A stretch of 64,000 bases of DNA from Lentihominibacter hominis (GTDB taxonomy: Bacteria > Bacillota > Clostridia > Peptostreptococcales > Anaerovoracaceae), in assembly GCF_014385065.1 (NCBI RefSeq), contig NZ_JACRTA010000001.1, forward strand, positions 992,001-1,056,000. The letters run 5' to 3'. A program made the position numbers and the translations under genes. A model generated the notes under the pieces. The model saw only the letters and a list, made by a program, of their open reading frames with translations, did no database searches and was not told where the DNA came from. Below, piece after piece: positions 52,704 to 62,068 of the stretch. The first letter of the stretch is position 1, and each line of letters opens with the position of its first letter.

Positions 52704-54271
52704 TGAAGGTTACTGTTGCGGACTGTCTGGAACTGGAAGCATTTGAAGGTGCAGAGGTAGTTGCCGGCAAACTGAATCTTTCTAATGACGTCAAATCCAT
52801 ATCTGTTCTTGATGCATGTGATAATGATGATTTGAAATTTTACCGTGTAAACAAAGCGGAGATCTTTCTTACAGGTTTTCTGGGAATAAAAGATGATGTA
52901 GATAAGCAATGCAGTTTTGTACGTCATATCGCCAGAAGAGGCTGTGCGGCGCTGGCTGTATATTATGTAGGAAGAGCCGTAAGATCTCTTGATCACAGGG
53001 TTATAGAGACAGCCGAACGTGAGCTTGTGCCCCTTATTCTAATGCCGGCAGAAGCTGAGTATACAGAAGCTATCACTGAGGTTATGGATAAAGTCTTGTA
53101 CGGCGATAACTTCAGCAACAGCCTTATAAGCAATACGGTTTTTCATTTGCTTAATTTTGAAAAGCATAGTAATTTTCAGTCTGCCGTGAGAGAGGCAGCT
53201 ATAAACAATGATTTTCAGCTGATAATATTAAGCGAAGATTTTAACCCTATACTAACGGTGGAAACCCGGCATAAGGCAACCATATCTGATGCTATAAAGC
53301 TTGGAAAAGAGCGTAATGTCGAGAGCAATTCCAAGGTATACACCATGATAGATGTTAACGGTGTTCTTACGTACTGGGGACCGGTAAGTATCAACAATGA
53401 CAAATACTATATGTTTATCGTGGATAATGAAGACTCGTATACGGCCGGTGAGATTACAAAGCTGGCTGAAATAATAGAACTTGCTATGGGGATGTGGAAG
53501 TACACTCCTGAGCGGGATGCCAAGGCTGAATTTATAAAAGCTTTGATAAGAGGCAATAAAAGCCTTGCTTATACACTTAAAGATGAAGCTAAGATAAGCG
53601 GTGATGATATCCTAAGTGTATTCTTTTCAAAAGGAATAGGAACAGAAGTGGAAAGTCACGTATTCGCAGAGTTTGAGAAAGAGGAAGATCTCAATGTTAT
53701 GAAGATCACCGAGGGTGATGAGACATATGGAATGATACTGACTTTTGAAGACAGTGGGGGCAGTGCGGCTCTCAAAAATAGCTGTGTCAGGCTTTTCGAC
53801 AAGCTCAAGGGGAATAAAAAAGCGAGGATATTTCATGTAACAGGGCTTAACGGCATAGAGGGTGCGGGAGATGCATACAGGCTTATAAGCGAGAGCTGGT
53901 CTTTCGTGCAGAATGTTTTTCCCTATAAGCGAGTATTTACTAAATATGAACTGACTTTAGTCAGTAACTGTATCAATATACAGATACAGGGAGGTTTTGT
54001 AAAGAAAAATTATATACAGCTTCTGGACCCGTTCAAAGAAGCGGGAGAGAACAAAGGAAAGCAGCTTCTTGAGACTCTTGAAACTTTTGTGCTCGATGCA
54101 GGCATGAACAGCGGCAAGACTGCTGAATTCATGGGTATACACACTAATACGGTACAGTACAGGCTTAAAAAGATCAATGAGATGTTGGGAGTGGAGATAA
54201 CCGGAAACAGAATAATTCCGGGGCTTACCATGGCGCTTGCATTGAAAAGGCTGGAAAGAGTCGTCAGCTGA
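52703..54271 (+). CDS. PucR-family transcriptional regulator
   Basis: A 522-residue regulator. Residues 1-130 form the PucR-type N-terminal domain (TVADCLELEAFEGAEVVAG and KAEIFLTGFLGIKDDVDKQ). The C terminus (about 460-520) is the PucR helix-turn-helix: FMGIHTNTVQYRLKKINEMLG, ending MALALKRLERVV. PucR itself governs purine catabolism in Bacillus; related proteins govern other nitrogen sources, so the role here is not fixed. Its start overlaps the ftsH stop (TAATG) so the two are coupled, an unusual partner for a protease. The glyA gene starts 52 bases further on. Confidence 0.88.
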   Translation: MKVTVADCLELEAFEGAEVVAGKLNLSNDVKSISVLDACDNDDLKFYRVNKAEIFLTGFLGIKDDVDKQCSFVRHIARRGCAALAVYYVGRAVRSLDHRVIETAERELVPLILMPAEAEYTEAITEVMDKVLYGDNFSNSLISNTVFHLLNFEKHSNFQSAVREAAINNDFQLIILSEDFNPILTVETRHKATISDAIKLGKERNVESNSKVYTMIDVNGVLTYWGPVSINNDKYYMFIVDNEDSYTAGEITKLAEIIELAMGMWKYTPERDAKAEFIKALIRGNKSLAYTLKDEAKISGDDILSVFFSKGIGTEVESHVFAEFEKEEDLNVMKITEGDETYGMILTFEDSGGSAALKNSCVRLFDKLKGNKKARIFHVTGLNGIEGAGDAYRLISESWSFVQNVFPYKRVFTKYELTLVSNCINIQIQGGFVKKNYIQLLDPFKEAGENKGKQLLETLETFVLDAGMNSGKTAEFMGIHTNTVQYRLKKINEMLGVEITGNRIIPGLTMALALKRLERVVS

Positions 54272-54323
54272 CAGTAAAAATATTTCAAATCACATATAAC
54301 ATACAGGAAGATAGGAGAAGAAA

Positions 54324-55577
54324 ATGTACTTTAATTACTTGGAGAAAGCGGATCCGGAAATTACGGCAGCAATAAAGAAGGAGATAAACCGTCAGGAAAC
54401 GAAGATTGAGATGATAGCTTCGGAGAATTTTGTTAATTATGAAATTATGGAGGCTGCGGGGAGCGCTCTGACAAACAAGTATGCTGAAGGATATCCGGGA
54501 AAAAGGTATTACGGAGGCTGTGAGTGTGTAGATGAAGTAGAGACACTTGCAATAGAGAGGGTAAAAAAGATTTTCGGTGCGGATCACGCCAATGTTCAGG
54601 CTCACTCAGGAGCTAACGCCAATACTGCTGTTTATCAGGCAGTCCTTGAGCCGGGAGATACCGTTATGGGAATGGATCTGTCTAACGGAGGCCATCTTTC
54701 TCATGGATCCCCTGTAAATATTTCCGGCAGACTTTATAATTTTGTGTCATATGGGCTGAATCCTCAGACAGAGATGATAGATTTTGATAATGTCAGAGAG
54801 CTTGCGCTCAAGCACAGACCTAAACTTATCGTAGCCGGTGCGTCTGCTTATCCGAGGACTATTTATGCGGACAAGTTCAGAGAAATTGCTGATGAAGTAG
54901 GGGCTATTCTTATGGTGGATATGGCTCATATAGCAGGCATCGTTGCTGCGGGGCTTCATCCTAATCCTATGGAATACGCTGATATCGTTACCAGCACTAC
55001 TCATAAGACGTTAAGAGGTCCCAGAGGAGGACTGATTCTCTGCAAAGAGGAATATGCCAAAGCTATAGACAAAGCTATATTTCCGGGGACGCAGGGCGGT
55101 CCGCTCATGCATATAATCGCAGCTAAAGCGGTATGCTTTAAAGAAGCGATGGAGCCTGAATTTAAGGAATACCAGCAGCAGGTTCTCAATAATGCCAAAG
55201 CCTTGGAGAAAGCTCTGAATGCAAAAGATTTTGAGCTTGTTTCAGGAGGTACAGATAACCATCTTGTTTTGGTTAAGCTTGTTAATAAAGGAATAACAGG
55301 GAAACTGGCGGAAAATCTTCTTGATGATGCCAATATAACTACCAATAAAAATGCTATACCTAATGATCCTCAGAGTCCATTTGTGACCAGCGGTCTTAGA
55401 TTGGGAACACCTGCCATGACAAGCAGAGGATTTAATGAAGATGATGTTGTGAGAACAGTGGATGCCATTGCTCTTGTAATAGATAATCCGGAAGATAAAG
55501 AGGCTATGAATGAAGCCAGAGCCATCGTAAGAGAACTTACGGACAAGTATCCGCTCCATAAGAAATTCAGAGACTAA
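54324..55577 (+). CDS. glyA: Serine hydroxymethyltransferase
   Basis: A 417-residue PLP enzyme that splits serine to glycine and methylene-tetrahydrofolate, feeding one-carbon units to purine steps (purN and AICAR transformylase here). The PLP lysine is K228 in [46 protein letters not shown] and [13 protein letters not shown] are the family blocks. AGGAAGATAGGAG precedes the ATG. No obvious promoter or terminator separates it from pucR. Confidence 0.97.
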   Translation: MYFNYLEKADPEITAAIKKEINRQETKIEMIASENFVNYEIMEAAGSALTNKYAEGYPGKRYYGGCECVDEVETLAIERVKKIFGADHANVQAHSGANANTAVYQAVLEPGDTVMGMDLSNGGHLSHGSPVNISGRLYNFVSYGLNPQTEMIDFDNVRELALKHRPKLIVAGASAYPRTIYADKFREIADEVGAILMVDMAHIAGIVAAGLHPNPMEYADIVTSTTHKTLRGPRGGLILCKEEYAKAIDKAIFPGTQGGPLMHIIAAKAVCFKEAMEPEFKEYQQQVLNNAKALEKALNAKDFELVSGGTDNHLVLVKLVNKGITGKLAENLLDDANITTNKNAIPNDPQSPFVTSGLRLGTPAMTSRGFNEDDVVRTVDAIALVIDNPEDKEAMNEARAIVRELTDKYPLHKKFRD

Positions 55578-55676
55578 GATTTTATATACCTTCCGGGCAT
55601 GATAGCGTGTAATATTGAGCTTTCTGTCCAGGAGGTTTTTGCGTAGAATCGGAAGGTTTTAAGGAGGGAAGGATAG

Positions 55677-57224
55677 ATGAATAAGCTGGATCAGCTTCGG
55701 AAGATGAAAGAAGAACTCGCACAAGGTGGAGGCGAGAAGAGGATTCAGGCACAGCATGCCAAAGGAAAACTTACAGCAAGGGAAAGGCTTGATATACTTT
55801 TTGATAAAAATAGTTTTGTAGAAATCGATGCCTTTGTTAAGCATCGATGCAGTAATTTCGGTATGGATAAGAAAGAACTGCCTGGAGATGGTGTAGTTAC
55901 AGGATATGGACAGGTTGACGGAAGACTTGTGTTTGCCTTTGCTCAAGATTTTACTGTCAGCGGAGGATCTCTGGGAGAATATCATGCGGAGAAAATCGTC
56001 AAAGTACAGAATATGGCTCTTAAGATGGGGGCTCCGATAGTAGGATTGCAGGATTCGGGAGGAGCCAGAGTTGAGGAAGGTGTAGCGGCACTTTCCGGAT
56101 TTGGCAAGATTTTCAGAAACAATACCATATCGTCAGGTGTGATACCGCAGATATCAGTAATAATGGGACCATGTGCGGGAGGAGCCGTTTATTCGCCGGC
56201 GATAACAGATTTCGTATTTATGGTGGACAAGACAAGTCAGATGTTTATTACGGGACCTGAAGTAATAAAAACGGTAACAGGAGAGTCAGTTACAGCGGAG
56301 CAGCTGGGCGGAGCGATGACGCATAATACTGTTAGCGGAGTTGCTCACTTTGTGGGTAAGGATGACGAGGAGACATTGATGATGGTAAGAGAGCTTCTCG
56401 GTTATATGCCTTCCAATAATATGGAAGGATCTCCTGTTTATGAGTGTGGCGATGATATAAATAGGATGATTCCGGAGTTTAATGATATTATTCCTGATAA
56501 TCCTAACAAGGCGTATGATATGTATGAAGTTATTATCAAAATTGCTGATAATGGTGTGATCTACGATGTCATGCCTCATTATGCCAAAAATATGATAACA
56601 TGTTTTATAAGAATGGATGGGGCCACGGTTGGAGTTATTGCAAATCAGCCTAAATTCGGGGCAGGTTGTCTTGATATAGATGCATCTGATAAAGCGGCAA
56701 GATTTATAAGACGTTGTGATGCTTTCAACATACCGCTTCTTACTATAGAGGATGTTCCGGGATTCCTGCCCGGTACAGGTCAGGAATACGGAGGTATAAT
56801 AAGGCATGGAGCTAAGATGTTATATGCCTATTGTGAAGCTACTGTTCCTAAGATAACAGTGATCTTGCGAAAAGCTTATGGTGGAGCATACATAGGAATG
56901 TGCAACAAAGAACTGGGAGCGGATATGGTAATGGCATGGCCGACAGCGCAGATAGCTGTAATGGGTGCTTCAGGGGCTGTTAATATAATTTCGTCTGTTA
57001 AAAAGGAGATAAAGAGTGCTGATGATCCCGATGCGTTAAGAACTGAAAAGATAGCAGAATATGAGGAAAAATTCAATAATCCTTATATAGCAGCGGGGCT
57101 CGGTTATGTAGATGATGTGATCGAACCGGCAGCTACAAGACAAAGAGTGATAAGTGCGCTGGATATGTTGAGCACGAAAAGGGAATCGCTGCCGGCTAAA
57201 AAGCACGGTAATATCCCTCTTTAA
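55677..57224 (+). CDS. mmdA: Acyl-CoA carboxyltransferase subunit (MmdA / PccB-like)
   Basis: A 515-residue carboxyltransferase. Two crotonase-like halves are visible: QGGGEKRIQAQHAKGKLTARERLD and GGSLGEYHAEKI in the N half, then GPCAGGAVYSPAITDF; later PGFLPGTGQEYGGIIRHGAK and GGAYIGMCNKELGADM in the C half. It moves CO2 between biotin and an acyl-CoA such as methylmalonyl- or propionyl-CoA. With the next two genes it has the make-up of a sodium-pumping methylmalonyl-CoA decarboxylase (alpha, delta, gamma), but the membrane beta subunit is not in view. AAGGAGGGAAG precedes the ATG. A terminator-like element was not seen after the unit. Confidence 0.93.
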   Translation: MNKLDQLRKMKEELAQGGGEKRIQAQHAKGKLTARERLDILFDKNSFVEIDAFVKHRCSNFGMDKKELPGDGVVTGYGQVDGRLVFAFAQDFTVSGGSLGEYHAEKIVKVQNMALKMGAPIVGLQDSGGARVEEGVAALSGFGKIFRNNTISSGVIPQISVIMGPCAGGAVYSPAITDFVFMVDKTSQMFITGPEVIKTVTGESVTAEQLGGAMTHNTVSGVAHFVGKDDEETLMMVRELLGYMPSNNMEGSPVYECGDDINRMIPEFNDIIPDNPNKAYDMYEVIIKIADNGVIYDVMPHYAKNMITCFIRMDGATVGVIANQPKFGAGCLDIDASDKAARFIRRCDAFNIPLLTIEDVPGFLPGTGQEYGGIIRHGAKMLYAYCEATVPKITVILRKAYGGAYIGMCNKELGADMVMAWPTAQIAVMGASGAVNIISSVKKEIKSADDPDALRTEKIAEYEEKFNNPYIAAGLGYVDDVIEPAATRQRVISALDMLSTKRESLPAKKHGNIPL

Positions 57225-57236
57225 GGAGGTGTCAGA

Positions 57237-57659
57237 ATGAGCTTTGTAGAAAAATTTACTGATTCCGCTCCTTTTATGATTATTGGTATATGTATAATTC
57301 TGTGTATTTTTGCAGTATTGATTCTGCTGATCACAATGTTGGTACGACATATAAGTCGAAAGAAAAAAGATACGGCACGGGCGCAGCTTCTGCAGAACCT
57401 GCTGCCGGATATTCCGGAACCCGTTTTTAAAAAAGAAAATATTGAAAAGCTAAAACTGCAGAAACCTCAAACAGCAGACAGTGGCGAGAGTATATCTGAA
57501 ACAGAACTGGCGGCAGTAATAATGGCTGCTATTGCGGCTTATCGGGCTGACTGTGGATCGAGTTCTCTGATAGTGAGAAAAATCACGAGAATATCAGGAA
57601 ATGATACATCATGGTCTAACGCAGCCAAAATGGACTGTATAGAAAGCAGAAAATTTTAA
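57237..57659 (+). CDS. OadG-like membrane subunit of a biotin decarboxylase
   Basis: A 140-residue protein with one transmembrane helix at about 13-35 (MIIGICIILCIFAVLILLITML) then a basic stretch (RHISRKKKD) and a soluble tail. SETELAAVIMAAIAAYRA and the C-terminal WSNAAKMDCIESRKF resemble the OadG/MmdD delta-type small subunits that tie the carboxyltransferase to the membrane beta subunit. It lies 12 bases after mmdA, with AAGGAGG, and 23 bases before the biotin carrier gene. Confidence 0.85.
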   Translation: MSFVEKFTDSAPFMIIGICIILCIFAVLILLITMLVRHISRKKKDTARAQLLQNLLPDIPEPVFKKENIEKLKLQKPQTADSGESISETELAAVIMAAIAAYRADCGSSSLIVRKITRISGNDTSWSNAAKMDCIESRKF

Positions 57660-57682
57660 TGGTATCGGAGGAAGTTTGACAT

Positions 57683-58081
57683 ATGAAAAAATATAATATC
57701 ACCGTAAACGGCAAGACATATGAAGTAGAAGTAGAAGAGGCGGGAAGCTCTGCACCTGTATATAAATCTGCGGCAGCTTCTGCAGCGCCTGTATCGGCAG
57801 ATATTTCTGAATCTGCAGCAGCAGAACCTGAAAAACAGGAGTCTGAAGCAGCAGCGATAGCTGAAGGAGAAATTCCTGTTACAGCGCCGATGCCGGGAAC
57901 AGTGCTGGATGTAAAAGCGGCGCCCGGACAGAAGGTAAGCAGCGGCGATGTGCTGGTTATCCTTGAAGCCATGAAGATGGAAAACGAGATATTGGCTCCG
58001 TCATCCGGAACAGTTTCATCTGTACCTGCAGTAAAAGGGACATCTGTAAGTACCGGAGATGTTCTCGTGACTCTTAAATAA
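57683..58081 (+). CDS. Biotin carboxyl carrier protein
   Basis: A 132-residue carrier. Biotin is attached at K98 in [10 protein letters not shown]. The N terminus ([19 protein letters not shown]) is followed by an Ala/Glu/Ser-rich flexible linker (about 25-63) and a barrel domain ([20 protein letters not shown]). It carries the carboxyl group between the carboxyltransferase and the missing decarboxylase or biotin carboxylase. CGGAGG precedes the ATG. It closes the three-gene unit. No AccC-like biotin carboxylase is in the window. Confidence 0.95.
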   Translation: MKKYNITVNGKTYEVEVEEAGSSAPVYKSAAASAAPVSADISESAAAEPEKQESEAAAIAEGEIPVTAPMPGTVLDVKAAPGQKVSSGDVLVILEAMKMENEILAPSSGTVSSVPAVKGTSVSTGDVLVTLK

Positions 58082-58107
58082 AAATGTTTCGAATATAGTT
58101 ATATTTA

Positions 58108-58116
58108 TGATACAAT
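58108..58116 (+). promoter_or_regulatory. Extended -10 promoter for coaX-dusB
   Basis: TGATACAAT at 58108-58116 has the TGn extension; TTCGAA lies 17 bases upstream (58088-58093) as a weak -35. Confidence 0.5.
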
Positions 58117-58179
58117 AGAGCCGTTGCAAACGGACCGTCTTTATTTTAAGTAAAAATCTACAGAGCAAAGGAGAATACC

Positions 58180-59028
58180 ATGCTACTGGCATTTGATGTT
58201 GGAAATACAAATATAGTATTGGGAGTATTCAAAGATGGTAAGATGATCACCAATTGGAGACTTGAGACTGATAATAATAAAAGTGCAGATGAATATGGAA
58301 TGATCATCGGGGCTTTGTTTCAGTATGAGGGATTAAGTGTGAAAGCCGTTAAAGATGTGATAATTTCAACGGTAGTTCCATCAGTGCTTTATACGCTGCA
58401 GCATCTTTCACTGAAATATTTTCACCGTAAAGCAATAGTTATCGGTGCAGGCATAAAGACTGGTATAGTAGTAAAATATGATAATCCCAAGCAGGTCGGA
58501 TCTGACAGGATCGTTAATGCTGTGGCAGCACATGCTAAATATGGTGGCCCTCTGATTATAATAGACTTTGGAACTGCGACGACCTTTTGTGCGATATCAG
58601 AAAAAGCGGAATATATAGGAGGAACTATAGCGCCGGGACTTAAAATATCTTCAGAAGCTCTTTTTGAGAAAACAGCAAAACTTCCGAAGGTAGAGCTTGA
58701 AGTCCCGGGAAGTGTGATCTGCAGAAATACTATAAACAGTATGCAGTCAGGGCTTGTATATGGTCATATGGGAATGGTAGACTATATAGTTAAAAAGATG
58801 AAGAAAGAGCTTCGTGAGTACAGCAATGATGATTCGGCTGATGTTAAGGTTATTGCTACAGGCGGACTGGCAACGATGATAGATTCGGGAATAGACTGCA
58901 TAGATCATGTTGATAAAATGCTGACGCTTGAAGGCTTGCAGCTTATATATGAAAAAAATAAAAAAGTGAGAAAATCTGATTCTAAAGCAGAACAGGAAAG
59001 GTGTGAATATGGAGAGGAAACTTTTTAA
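58180..59028 (+). CDS. coaX: Type III pantothenate kinase
   Basis: A 282-residue kinase that phosphorylates pantothenate with ATP in the first step of coenzyme A formation. [13 protein letters not shown] at the N terminus is the phosphate loop of the ASKHA fold; [32 protein letters not shown] and [11 protein letters not shown] follow, and ATGGLA closes the fold. It is not inhibited by CoA in the known enzymes of this type. Together with panBC it gives the pantothenate-to-phosphopantothenate steps. GCAAAGGAGAA precedes the ATG. The last 20 bases overlap dusB. Confidence 0.96.
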   Translation: MLLAFDVGNTNIVLGVFKDGKMITNWRLETDNNKSADEYGMIIGALFQYEGLSVKAVKDVIISTVVPSVLYTLQHLSLKYFHRKAIVIGAGIKTGIVVKYDNPKQVGSDRIVNAVAAHAKYGGPLIIIDFGTATTFCAISEKAEYIGGTIAPGLKISSEALFEKTAKLPKVELEVPGSVICRNTINSMQSGLVYGHMGMVDYIVKKMKKELREYSNDDSADVKVIATGGLATMIDSGIDCIDHVDKMLTLEGLQLIYEKNKKVRKSDSKAEQERCEYGEETF

Positions 59029-59980
59029 TATAGGATCCTTCAAACCCGATAGTCCTTTTTTTCTCGCTCCATTGGCAGGAATAACTGATAAAGCGATGAG
59101 AAGCCTCTGCGCCAAGCAAGGGGCTTCTTTAGTCTGTACGGAAATGGTGAGCGCCAAAGGACTGTGGTATGGAGACCGGAAAAGTCAAGTTTTGTTAGAT
59201 ATGGGAAAGGACGAAGGCGCAGTAGCGTTTCAGCTGTTCGGTAGTGATCCTGAGATTATGACCTTTGCAGCAAGGACGTTAAAACACCGGGATAATGTGG
59301 TGCTCGATCTTAATGTAGGTTGTCCGGTTCCTAAGATCGTAAAAAATGGAGAAGGGTCGGCGCTCCTGAAAAAGCTCGATGTTCTTTATGATGTGATAAG
59401 CGCCATGGTAAAAGCCGCAGAAAAACCAGTGACAGCAAAAATACGCATGGGTTTTGAACGAGGAACGAATACAGCGGTGGAGACTGCAAAAGTGTTGGAA
59501 TCAGCAGGAGTGAATGCCATAACTGTTCACGGCAGGACAAGAGAACAGTATTATGAAGGAAGATCAGATTGGCAGGTGATTGCGGATGTCAAGAAGAATG
59601 TATCAGTGCCTGTTATCGGAAACGGAGATGTTTTCAGCGGTCAAGATGCCGTGAACATGTTGAAAAAAACCGGATGTGACGGTGTTATGATAGCACGCGG
59701 AGCGTTAGGCAATCCATGGATATTTAGAGATGCAAGAGCGCTTTGGGAGGGAGGAGAACTTCCGGATCCTCCTTCAAAGGAGGAAAGAGCCGATATGCTT
59801 CTCAGACATTTTGATATGGTTATAGCAAATAAGGGAGAACATATTGCCGTAAGAGAAATAAGAAAACATGTAGGATGGTATATTAAAGGGATCCATGGTG
59901 CAGCGGCACTCAGACATAAAGCGAATACGATAACGGATGCCGATGAAATGAGGCAGATTATAAATAAAATTAAAATATGA
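59009..59980 (+). CDS. dusB: tRNA-dihydrouridine synthase
   Basis: A 323-residue flavoenzyme that reduces uridines in the tRNA D-loop using [23 protein letters not shown] binds FMN, and [19 protein letters not shown] holds the catalytic cysteine. [26 protein letters not shown] and [15 protein letters not shown] are the remaining family blocks. The start at 59009 is preceded by GGAAAGG at seven bases, and is inside the coaX frame by 20 bases; GTG at 59003 is also possible. A long terminator follows. Confidence 0.95.
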   Translation: MERKLFNIGSFKPDSPFFLAPLAGITDKAMRSLCAKQGASLVCTEMVSAKGLWYGDRKSQVLLDMGKDEGAVAFQLFGSDPEIMTFAARTLKHRDNVVLDLNVGCPVPKIVKNGEGSALLKKLDVLYDVISAMVKAAEKPVTAKIRMGFERGTNTAVETAKVLESAGVNAITVHGRTREQYYEGRSDWQVIADVKKNVSVPVIGNGDVFSGQDAVNMLKKTGCDGVMIARGALGNPWIFRDARALWEGGELPDPPSKEERADMLLRHFDMVIANKGEHIAVREIRKHVGWYIKGIHGAAALRHKANTITDADEMRQIINKIKI

Positions 59981-59991
59981 GGCATCTGAGA

Positions 59992-60037
59992 AGAGGCTTT
60001 GGCTCAAGGGAAAATCCATGAGGCAAAGTCTCTTTTG
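59992..60037 (+). terminator. Terminator after dusB
   Basis: Fifteen paired positions between 59992-60006 and 60019-60033 with one mismatch and one wobble, then TTTTG. It ends the coaX-dusB transcript. Confidence 0.85.
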
Positions 60038-60073
60038 CATTGAAATTTTTCATAATAAAAAATACAATTTCTA

Positions 60074-60105
60074 TTGACAAATAATATTATATAATATATA
60101 GTATT
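60074..60105 (+). promoter_or_regulatory. Promoter and PadR-type operator for padR-DUF1700-DUF4097
   Basis: TTGACA (60074-60079), a 17-base spacer and TATAGT (60097-60102). A dyad AATATTATA (60083-60091) with TATAGTATT (60097-60105) pairs at eight of nine positions around five bases and covers the spacer and the -10. A protein bound there would block the promoter, so PadR likely represses its own operon. Confidence 0.75.
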
Positions 60106-60144
60106 AAACAGAAAACAATATTGTGCAAATAAAAGGAGGGAAGT

Positions 60145-60486
60145 ATGGGTTTCAAAATTGAGTCGGGCTTGCTGGATGCATGTGCTTTAGCGATCCTTAA
60201 CGGCGGAGATACGTATGGGTATGAGATCACTCAGTCCATGAAGAAAGCGATAGTGGTCTCCGAATCTACCCTGTATCCGGTTCTTAGAAGACTGCAGAAA
60301 GAAAAATTCTGTAAGACATATGATAAACCATATCAGGGGAGAAACAGGCGATACTATTCAATAACCGAAGAAGGAAAAAAGAAACTACAGGAATATAAAG
60401 TACAATGGCTGGATTACAAAAATGCTATAGATACATTTTTGGATGATGAGCCAAAGAGGAAAGTTGGAGGAGGAGAAGATGACTAG
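60145..60486 (+). CDS. PadR-family transcriptional regulator
   Basis: A 113-residue winged-helix repressor. LLDACALAILNGGDTYGYEIT, then SESTLYPVLRRLQKEKF and GRNRRYYSITEEGKKKLQEY, are the standard PadR blocks, with the C-terminal dimerising helix. It is the first gene of a three-gene operon with DUF1700 and DUF4097 proteins, an arrangement common in Gram-positive bacteria and usually tied to cell-envelope or antimicrobial stress. AAAGGAGGG precedes the ATG. The operator is described at 60074-60105. The gene overlaps the next by eight bases. Confidence 0.94.
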   Translation: MGFKIESGLLDACALAILNGGDTYGYEITQSMKKAIVVSESTLYPVLRRLQKEKFCKTYDKPYQGRNRRYYSITEEGKKKLQEYKVQWLDYKNAIDTFLDDEPKRKVGGGEDD

Positions 60487-61147
60487 GAAAGAATTTATAG
60501 AAAAACTAAGATCAGAAATATCAAAATTGCCTCAGGAAGAAATAGATGCTGCCATTGAGTATTATGAAGAGTACTTTGACGAGGCAGGAAAAGAAAATGA
60601 ACAGGAAGTTCTTGAGCATCTGGGCAATCCTAAAAAAGTAGCGGGACAGATAAAATCTGAGTATGCGGTCAGATTGTTTGATGAAGATGATAAACCTACT
60701 GTTAAAAAAGGACTTTCTGCAGCGTGGTATGTAGTGATAGGAATATGTTCAGCGCCTGTTTCCATCCCTCTGGCTGTGGCGCTTGGGGCACTTGTCATAG
60801 CTATCTTTGTGGCTTTGATAGGATGCGTGGCAGCTGTTTTCGCAGCCATTATTGGTTGTTTCGTAGCTGCGGTAGCCTTTATCGTTTTCGGATTTATGGC
60901 AGTTCCGGTTGCTGTACCTACAGCATTGCTGTTTCTGGGAATAGGAATCGGTACATTGGGATTCATGGCGGCAATGGGAGTATTGCTTGCGATGGGAGTA
61001 AAAGCAGGAACCAGCGCTATGGTGAGCGCTGCCAGAAGACACAATGACAGAAGACGTATAAAGAAAATGGTAGATTTAAATGAACAAAAAAAATGGCGTT
61101 ATAAAGATGAGATGACTGGTGAAGAAGGAGGCGGGAAAGATGAATAA
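60479..61147 (+). CDS. DUF1700 family membrane protein
   Basis: A 222-residue protein. Residues 1-75 form the charged DUF1700 head (RKEFIEKLRSEISKLPQEEI, EYYEEYFDEAGKENEQEVLE and HLGNPKKVAGQIKSEY), and the rest holds three to four hydrophobic, Ala/Val/Gly-rich segments. The function is unknown; it is a partner of PadR repressors in many Firmicutes and may pass an envelope signal. The start at 60479 is preceded by GGAGGAGGAG, inside the end of padR by eight bases. It overlaps the following gene by eight bases as well, so the three products are tightly coupled. Confidence 0.9.
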   Translation: MTRKEFIEKLRSEISKLPQEEIDAAIEYYEEYFDEAGKENEQEVLEHLGNPKKVAGQIKSEYAVRLFDEDDKPTVKKGLSAAWYVVIGICSAPVSIPLAVALGALVIAIFVALIGCVAAVFAAIIGCFVAAVAFIVFGFMAVPVAVPTALLFLGIGIGTLGFMAAMGVLLAMGVKAGTSAMVSAARRHNDRRRIKKMVDLNEQKKWRYKDEMTGEEGGGKDE

Positions 61148-61997
61148 AGGTCTTAAAAAATTTTTTATAATATGTGCTGCAGCTGTATGCATGGGCCTTA
61201 TCCTATCTGTTGTGGGATACGTTACAGGGGGAATTCACTTTATGGATAAGCTCAGTGAGAAATATACATGGTTCAGAGGGGGAAATGTGGAAAGGACATA
61301 TACAAGTCTGAAGGAAACAGACCAGTTTGACTCATTAAGCGTAAAAGGGGATATAGATGTGATGATCTGTAAAGGAGACATCTCTAAGACAAGAGTATCT
61401 TTTGACAAGAACTCCAATAATCCTATATTCAGAGTAGAAAATGGAGTTCTCACGGTTGATGCAGGAGAGATGAAAGGCGGAGTTTTGATAGATCTGGGGA
61501 CAGGAGACAGATCCCCTTATCTGGAGGTATATGTTCCGGAGGGAATAAATATAAAGAATATAGACATAGATACAGACTATGGCGATGTGGAGATAAGCGA
61601 CATATCAGCAGGGACGGTAAGTATAAATGCAGATTCCGGGGATATAAGCATGGATAGAGTTTCATACGATACGATGAATATAATATCTGATTACGGAGAT
61701 ATAGAAGGGCGTGTTCTTAAAAGCAAAGGTCTCTCTATCGAGGCGGATGCGGGCGATATAGATTTACAGGGTGAATTTTACGGTAACACAAATATTAAGT
61801 CTGATTACGGAGATACAGATATAGTTACAACACTGAAGGAAGAACTTTATACTCTCGATCTGTATACTGATTTTGGAGATGTGGAAGCAGGTTCGCATAA
61901 ATATGAGGATTTCGGTTATATCAATCAGGGAAACGGCGAGAATATTATAAAAGTTGTCAATGATTCAGGAGACATCAATATAAGTTTCGGAAGATAA
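61140..61997 (+). CDS. DUF4097 beta-helix envelope protein
   Basis: A 285-residue protein with one N-terminal hydrophobic anchor (about 8-28, IICAAAVCMGLILSVVGYV) and then a series of short strands with recurring D-Y-G-D and D-S/A-G-D turns (SDYGDIEG, DADSGDIS and similar, roughly residues 130-275), typical of the adhesin-like DUF4097 beta-helix. The domain is expected outside the membrane. It is the third gene of the padR operon. The start at 61140 is set by AGGAGGCGGG. Its role is unknown; it may be a stress-exposed surface protein. A terminator follows. Confidence 0.9.
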   Translation: MNKGLKKFFIICAAAVCMGLILSVVGYVTGGIHFMDKLSEKYTWFRGGNVERTYTSLKETDQFDSLSVKGDIDVMICKGDISKTRVSFDKNSNNPIFRVENGVLTVDAGEMKGGVLIDLGTGDRSPYLEVYVPEGINIKNIDIDTDYGDVEISDISAGTVSINADSGDISMDRVSYDTMNIISDYGDIEGRVLKSKGLSIEADAGDIDLQGEFYGNTNIKSDYGDTDIVTTLKEELYTLDLYTDFGDVEAGSHKYEDFGYINQGNGENIIKVVNDSGDINISFGR

Positions 61998-62025
61998 AGG
62001 GATATTTATATAAGGATAAATAATG

Positions 62026-62068
62026 AAAAAGAGCAGTCACGAGACAGAGTGAAGTGACCGCTCTTTTT
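62026..62068. terminator. Bidirectional terminator between DUF4097 and receiver-Hpt genes
   Basis: AAAAAGAGC (62026-62034) pairs with GCTCTTTTT (62060-62068), and GTCAC (62036-62040) with GTGAC (62054-62058), one mismatch between. The right end touches the minus-strand stop codon at 62068-62070. Confidence 0.88.
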
